The notes beneath the pieces were generated by a model, which saw nothing but the letters and a program-made list of their open reading frames with translations, had not been told where the DNA came from and ran no database searches. Positions 59,751 through 64,000 of a DNA stretch of 64,000 bases are shown here, one piece after another. The position numbers and the translations under genes were made by a program. This stretch comes from Pseudomonas orientalis (GTDB lineage Bacteria; Pseudomonadota; Gammaproteobacteria; Pseudomonadales; Pseudomonadaceae), in NCBI RefSeq assembly GCF_002934065.1, contig NZ_CP018049.1:5144501-5208500 (forward strand), given 5' to 3'. Positions within the stretch are counted from its first letter, which is position 1. Each line of letters starts with the position of its first letter.

Positions 59751-60509
59751 TTATTGGCCGCTGAACATGTTCACGCCGGGAAAATACTGCTCCTGCAGGC
59801 GGGCGTAGGTGCCATCGGCGTGGAGGGCCGCCAGCGCCTTATCCAGCAGCGCCTTGAGCCCCTGGTTGCCCTTGGCGATGCCAATGCCGCTCTTGGACGG
59901 CATCAGCTCGCTCTCGATGATCGGCCCCAGCACGAACCCGGCGCCCTGGGGCGAACGCAGGAACCCGCTTTGCGCTTGCTGCGCATCTTGCAGCGAAGCC
60001 TGCAAACGGCCTGTCTGCAGGTCGGCATACACCTGCTCCTGATCGGCGTAAGCCACCACCTTGATGCCTTGGCCGGCGAGCACCTTAAGGGCATACACCT
60101 CCTGGGTGCTGCCCTGCAGATAGCCGACGGCCGTGCCTGTGGAAAGCTCGGTACCAGGACGGAATACCATGGCGGTAGGGCTGGAAAAGACTTCCGAGGA
60201 AAAATCGATAACCTTTTGCCGCGCGGCAGTGATGGTCATTGAAGCCAGGATTGCGTCGATCTTGCCAGCGCTCAGGCTGGGGATCATTGCGTCGAAGTCG
60301 CTTTCAACCCATTGGCAGCGCACCTTCAACTGCGCGCAGATAGCATGACCGATATCAATTTCAAAACCGGTCAACGTTCCCGTACTGTCTTTATAAGCAA
60401 AGGGCGCGTAGTTGGGATCGGCAGCGAAACGGATCACTTCATAGTCTTTGGCCAGAAGCGATGTATTGAATAAAAACGTGGTGATTAACAGCAGGAGTAT
60501 TTTTTTCAT
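59751..60509 (-). CDS. Periplasmic amino-acid-binding protein of the ABC transporter
   Basis: Solute-binding protein of 252 aa with a signal peptide (ILLLLITTFLFNTSLLA, cleavage near residue 20). The family 3 pattern is clear: VIRFAADPNYAPFAYKDSTG, GFEIDIGHAICAQL, WVESDFDAMIPSLSAGKIDA and TAARQKVIDFS, as in lysine/arginine/ornithine and histidine binding proteins. The ligand is not certain. It is upstream of the two permeases and downstream of the dehydrogenase on the same strand. Confidence 0.88.
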   Translation of the reverse strand: MKKILLLLITTFLFNTSLLAKDYEVIRFAADPNYAPFAYKDSTGTLTGFEIDIGHAICAQLKVRCQWVESDFDAMIPSLSAGKIDAILASMTITAARQKVIDFSSEVFSSPTAMVFRPGTELSTGTAVGYLQGSTQEVYALKVLAGQGIKVVAYADQEQVYADLQTGRLQASLQDAQQAQSGFLRSPQGAGFVLGPIIESELMPSKSGIGIAKGNQGLKALLDKALAALHADGTYARLQEQYFPGVNMFSGQ

Positions 60510-60544
60510 TATTGTATTCCTTGTTATAGATGAAACAGCTGAAC

Positions 60545-62602
60545 TTACTGCACCTCAATAAATGGTATTTCTCGCTTAACCACTAACGACCCAGCCGGCG
60601 CGTCGAACTCGCGGGCGCTTCGATGCCCTGAATACACCGCTGCGGCAATCGTGCCGGGCGCCACGCAATCACCGACCAGCGCCAGCGTGCCGATACCCGC
60701 CGCCTGCAACCGTTCGGGGGCGTTATTCAATGCCTGATACAACGCCTGTTCAGGCGCTCGGGAGGTCACCAGCAGCAGGGATGCGGCGCCGATGAACCGT
60801 GTGCGCCCGGTGTAGACACACCCCGCCATCACCCCCTCCGGCATCGCCCGGACCAGCGTGTGGGATGGGATGATCGTGACATTCAACTCCAACAGACGAC
60901 GCTGAATACGATGCTGCTCGAGGGTGTTGTGCGTCCAGGCCGCCACATCCGCCGCCGGAGTGACGAAGATGACCTGCACGCCTCGCGCCACCAGGTGCTC
61001 GGCCAGCACGCTGCCCATGTAGTAGTGGTCATCATCGAACAGCAGCACCGGCGAAGCCGGCAGCACACCCGCTATCACCTCATCCGGCGTCAGCACTGGC
61101 AGACACTCCAGGCCCGGCAATGCCTGGCGCAGGGCGCGCCCCAGGCCGTCCCGCCGCCAATGTGAACCGGTGGCGATAAAGACATGCTCGGCGGCGAAAT
61201 CCAGCACATCCTCGGCCTGCAGCTGACTTTCCCGATAAATCTCCACCGAGGGCAGGCGGCTCAAGGCGTCCAGTCGATAATCGACGACCCGCGCCCAACT
61301 CGCCAACCCAGGCAGCCGGGCTTCCAGCGCTACCCGTCCGCCCAGATTGCGCAGGCTGTCGACCAGCGCCACGTCCATCCCGCGCGTGCCGAGTATCCGC
61401 GCGCACTCAAGCCCTGCGGGCCCGGCGCCGACCACCAGCGCCCTGCCGGGCCGGTGCGCACGCTCGACCGACTCGGGATGCCAGCCACGCCGCCACTCCT
61501 CGCCCATGGTCGGGTTCTGCGTGCAGCGCAACGGCGTACTGGTGTGGTCGCCGCTGACGCACACGTTGCAGCCGATACATTCGCGAATTTCCTCGGCGCG
61601 CCCTGTTTCAATCTTCTTCGGCAGGAACGGATCGGCAATCGAAGGCCGGGCCGCTCCAATCAGATCGAGCACGCCACGGCGTACCAGGGACACCATGGTA
61701 TCCGGCGAAGTGAAGCGCCCGACGCCGACCACCGGCTTGCGGGTCAGCGCCTTGAGCCCCACCAGAAAAGCCTCCTGGTAGCCTTCGCCGGCAAAGCGAG
61801 CGGTCACGCTGTCGTTGGACCAGTCGGCGACATTGATGTCCCACAGGTCCGGCAGGTCCGCCAGCATCGAGAACACCTCGGCGCCTTCGCCTTCGCGACT
61901 GAGGCCGCCGGCCATCTGCTCGTCCACCGCCAGGCGGACCGCCACGGCACAGCGGTCGCCCACTGCATCGCGGGTGTCCTCAATCAGTTCGCGCAGCAGT
62001 CGCACGCGATTTTCCAGCACTCCGCCGTACTCATCCGTGCGCCGGTTGTTACGCGGCGTGAGGAAATGGAACGGGACGCTCAGGTCGTGCCCGGCATACA
62101 CATAAATGATGTCAAAGCCGGCCTCCCGTGCGCGCAGGGCCGCCGCCCGATGCAAGGCGCGCAACTGCTGGATATCGGCACGGCTCATGGCCCGGGCCTG
62201 CACCGGGTCATAACTGCGCACTGGCGTATTGGACGGCGCCCAGGGAATTTCGCGGCTGTAGCGGTTAGGCGCGGAGTAACCATTGAACGCCAGCTCGACG
62301 CCGGCCAACGAACCGTGCTGGTGCACCGCCTCACACATTTTCGCCAGCGCCGGGATATCGCGTTCATCCCATAAGCGCGCCTCTATATAAGGCGAGAACT
62401 CGCTCAGCGGGCTGATTTCACACTCTTCGGTGCACACCACCCCCCAGCCGCCCTCGGCCTTAATCCCGCGCATGCGAGCCATGGCCGACGGGTGCACATG
62501 GCCCATGCCATTGCAGTGGGGAACTTGATAAAAGCGATTACGGGTGCGAACCGGGCCTATTTGTACCGGCTCAAACAGAATGTCATAGCGAGGATCGCGC
62601 AC
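60545..62602 (-). CDS. Trimethylamine-dehydrogenase-family FMN/4Fe-4S flavoprotein
   Basis: Two-domain flavoprotein of 685 aa. An Old-Yellow-Enzyme-like barrel (1 to about 330) is followed by a 4Fe-4S site (Cys342, 345, 348, 360) and a nucleotide-binding half beginning ALVVGAGPAGLECARIL. It follows trimethylamine dehydrogenase (TMADH) closely: Cys30 in FYQVPHC, the covalent FMN site; Tyr169 and His172; and Asp264 (TMADH D267). Of the aromatic bowl that binds the cationic substrate only Trp261 remains: TMADH Tyr60 is Glu60 and Trp355 is Asp352 (TMADH residues recalled). The substrate is therefore probably a different amine, perhaps an N-methylated amino acid. GTG start at 62602, with GGGAG upstream. 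DgcA-type dimethylglycine enzymes are relatives of similar size. Confidence 0.85.
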   Translation of the reverse strand: MRDPRYDILFEPVQIGPVRTRNRFYQVPHCNGMGHVHPSAMARMRGIKAEGGWGVVCTEECEISPLSEFSPYIEARLWDERDIPALAKMCEAVHQHGSLAGVELAFNGYSAPNRYSREIPWAPSNTPVRSYDPVQARAMSRADIQQLRALHRAAALRAREAGFDIIYVYAGHDLSVPFHFLTPRNNRRTDEYGGVLENRVRLLRELIEDTRDAVGDRCAVAVRLAVDEQMAGGLSREGEGAEVFSMLADLPDLWDINVADWSNDSVTARFAGEGYQEAFLVGLKALTRKPVVGVGRFTSPDTMVSLVRRGVLDLIGAARPSIADPFLPKKIETGRAEEIRECIGCNVCVSGDHTSTPLRCTQNPTMGEEWRRGWHPESVERAHRPGRALVVGAGPAGLECARILGTRGMDVALVDSLRNLGGRVALEARLPGLASWARVVDYRLDALSRLPSVEIYRESQLQAEDVLDFAAEHVFIATGSHWRRDGLGRALRQALPGLECLPVLTPDEVIAGVLPASPVLLFDDDHYYMGSVLAEHLVARGVQVIFVTPAADVAAWTHNTLEQHRIQRRLLELNVTIIPSHTLVRAMPEGVMAGCVYTGRTRFIGAASLLLVTSRAPEQALYQALNNAPERLQAAGIGTLALVGDCVAPGTIAAAVYSGHRSAREFDAPAGSLVVKREIPFIEVQ

Positions 62603-62837
62603 AGGGCTACTCCCGAACAGTAAGGTTCGTTAATGACGGCGTGATAAAACTCGGTGCTATTGAATGGCGTGATTCAAGGGAATTGAAACGGGGAAACTTC
62701 GAGGTTTATTTAAAGGTTTTCTTATTATTAATAGATTCATGGCGCCCTCTCCGAATAAACAAAATTTGCTATCTTTCAAACAAAATGTCTATCCAGAAGA
62801 GGGCAATTTCGGAAACGCCCTACAAATTAATTGAGCG
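62603..62837. other. AT-rich gap upstream of the dehydrogenase gene
   Basis: 235 bp with clearly lower GC than the flanks, containing TTATTATTAATAG and similar stretches. It is the only space for the promoter of the five-gene minus-strand cluster and marks one edge of the apparent insertion between the Sel1 and DUF1820 genes. A 31-codon frame at 62739-62834 has no ribosome binding site. Confidence 0.55.
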
Positions 62838-63164
62838 TCACTTCTCCGGCATCGGCATCGGAAACGGCATCACATTGCTGGTGCCCCGCGCCTCGCTGAT
62901 CTTCGGCGTGCCCAGGCGCTCGACTTCATCAATGCGCACGATCGAATGCATCGGCACAAAGCTGCGCACCACGCCTTCGAACTGGGCCTTGAGCTTTTCT
63001 TCGCCCGGGTCGACGACCAATTGGGTACGCTCGCCAAAGACGAACTCTTCCACCTCCAGGAAGCCCCACAGATCACTTTGATAGATCTGCTTGGCGTACA
63101 TTTCGAACACCTGGCCCTGGTTGAGGAAAATCACCTTGTAGATTGGAGCTTCACGTTTGGTCAT
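62838..63164 (-). CDS. DUF1820 family protein
   Basis: Cytoplasmic protein of 108 aa. PIYKVIFLNQGQVFEMYAKQ and LWGFLEVEEFVFGERTQLVV match DUF1820, a short conserved family of unknown function in gamma-proteobacteria. The tail is Met/Pro-rich (NVMPFPMPMPEK). ATG at 63164 (MTKREAPIY) is preferred to a longer start at 63182. It is divergent from miaB, the same arrangement as recalled in P. aeruginosa. Confidence 0.88.
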   Translation of the reverse strand: MTKREAPIYKVIFLNQGQVFEMYAKQIYQSDLWGFLEVEEFVFGERTQLVVDPGEEKLKAQFEGVVRSFVPMHSIVRIDEVERLGTPKISEARGTSNVMPFPMPMPEK

Positions 63165-63295
63165 GGCGGGCGAGCAACACATCGCGGATATAAAAGAGGG
63201 CGCGAACTATAGCATGGCACCCGATGCACAGCGCTAGGAACCAATGGGCATGCCCCCTATAATGCGCGGTTCTTTACCACCAGTTGACGATCCCC

Positions 63296-64000
63296 ATGGC
63301 CAAGAAGCTTTACATCGAAACCCACGGTTGCCAGATGAACGAGTACGACAGCTCGCGCATGGTCGATCTGCTGGGCGAACACCAGGCCCTGGAAGTCACC
63401 GCCCGCGCCGAAGATGCCGACGTGATCCTGCTCAATACCTGCTCGATCCGCGAGCGGGCCCAGGACCGTGTGTACTCGCAGCTGGGCCGCTGGCGCGAAT
63501 TGAAGCTGGCCAACCCGGACATGGTGATCGCCGTCGGCGGTTGCGTGGCCAGCCAGGAAGGCGCCGCGATCCGCGACCGCGCGCCCTATGTCGACGTGGT
63601 CTTCGGCCCGCAGACCCTGCACCGCCTGCCGGAAATGATCGACGCCGCGCGCATCACCAAGTTGCCGCAAGTGGACGTGTCGTTCCCTGAAATCGAAAAA
63701 TTCGACCATTTGCCCGAGCCGCGCATCGACGGGCCAAGTGCCTATGTGTCGGTGATGGAAGGCTGCAGCAAGTACTGCACCTTCTGTGTAGTGCCCTACA
63801 CCCGTGGCGAAGAAGTCAGCCGGCCGTTTGACGATGTGCTGTCGGAAATCATCCACTTGGCCGAAAACGGCGTGCGTGAAGTCACCCTGCTGGGCCAGAA
63901 CGTCAACGGTTACCGGGGCCAGACCGACGATGGGCGCCTGGCTGACCTCGCGGAGTTGATCCGCGTAGTCGCCGCCGTCGATGGCATCGAGCGCATCCGC
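63296..64000 (+). CDS. miaB: tRNA-2-methylthio-N6-dimethylallyladenosine synthase (3' end outside window)
   Basis: Radical-SAM methylthiotransferase; the first 235 residues are present and the gene runs off the window. The N-terminal UPF0004 domain has its three cluster cysteines in THGCQMNEYDS (Cys11), LNTCSIRE and VGGCVASQEG. The radical SAM motif CSKYCTFCVVPYTRGEE (CxxxCxxC) lies near residue 160. AYVSVMEGCSKYC is a MiaB hallmark. It modifies A37 of tRNAs reading UNN codons. The ATG at 63296 follows a short GC-poor promoter region with TATAATGCG at 63257. Confidence 0.96.
   Translation, partial: MAKKLYIETHGCQMNEYDSSRMVDLLGEHQALEVTARAEDADVILLNTCSIRERAQDRVYSQLGRWRELKLANPDMVIAVGGCVASQEGAAIRDRAPYVDVVFGPQTLHRLPEMIDAARITKLPQVDVSFPEIEKFDHLPEPRIDGPSAYVSVMEGCSKYCTFCVVPYTRGEEVSRPFDDVLSEIIHLAENGVREVTLLGQNVNGYRGQTDDGRLADLAELIRVVAAVDGIERIR

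Noticed and set aside
62739..62834. 31-codon frame upstream of the TMADH-like gene
   Set aside because: No ribosome binding site, lies in an AT-rich promoter-like gap, and no family is recognised.

Overview
The window is a stretch of chromosome from a fluorescent Pseudomonas, most likely the P. fluorescens group. The reasons are high-GC coding sequence, gene order matching P. aeruginosa in several blocks (recalled, not searched: katB-mscL-fpr; the PA0241-PA0245 quinate/shikimate set; and a long block from a RhlE-type helicase through hrpB, amn, ladS, thiDE and hemL to miaB), and many copies of the P. fluorescens REP/REPIN repeat GTGGGAGGGGGCTTGC. No rRNA, tRNA, prophage, insertion sequence, transposase or CRISPR array was seen.

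Layout. 1-9.8 kb: periplasmic catalase, MscL, ferredoxin-NADP reductase, a LuxR-type quorum-sensing receptor without a LuxI partner, RlmG, and the cyanide-insensitive oxidase operon (cioA-cioB plus a 55-aa DUF2474 gene) with a perfect ANR box. 9.9-16.7 kb: a PaoABC-type molybdenum aldehyde oxidoreductase, a small secreted protein, a purine permease and trmA. 16.9-22.5 kb: a quinate/shikimate catabolic cluster (aroQ, a shikimate dehydrogenase paralogue, a TetR regulator, the 3-dehydroshikimate dehydratase QuiC, an MFS importer) whose two promoters carry near-identical sites resembling the PcaR box. 22.5-31.9 kb: transporter, lipoprotein, YpfJ, hydrolase, HAD phosphatase, TesB, GNAT, HDAC-like and flavoprotein genes. 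32-57.2 kb: mainly conserved housekeeping and regulatory genes, including HrpB, AMP nucleosidase, the hybrid sensor kinase LadS and ThiD-ThiE-HemL. 57.2-62.6 kb: an amine or amino-acid cluster (deacylase, two ABC permeases, binding protein, trimethylamine-dehydrogenase-like flavoprotein) that appears inserted into an otherwise conserved block. The window ends inside miaB.

Most distinctive features. Two convergent gene pairs are separated by tandem arrays (7 copies with a 209-bp period; 5 copies with a period of about 175 bp). Each repeat unit contains a REPIN plus the 3' coding ends of BOTH flanking genes, and the internal copies preserve variant versions of those gene ends. More broadly, every one of the 12 convergent junctions either abuts/overlaps, has a terminator hairpin, or carries REPINs. 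Upstream of a DUF3077 gene lies a candidate structured RNA with two hairpins sharing the loop GUGCAA, plus an unpaired UUGCAC that could pair with either loop.
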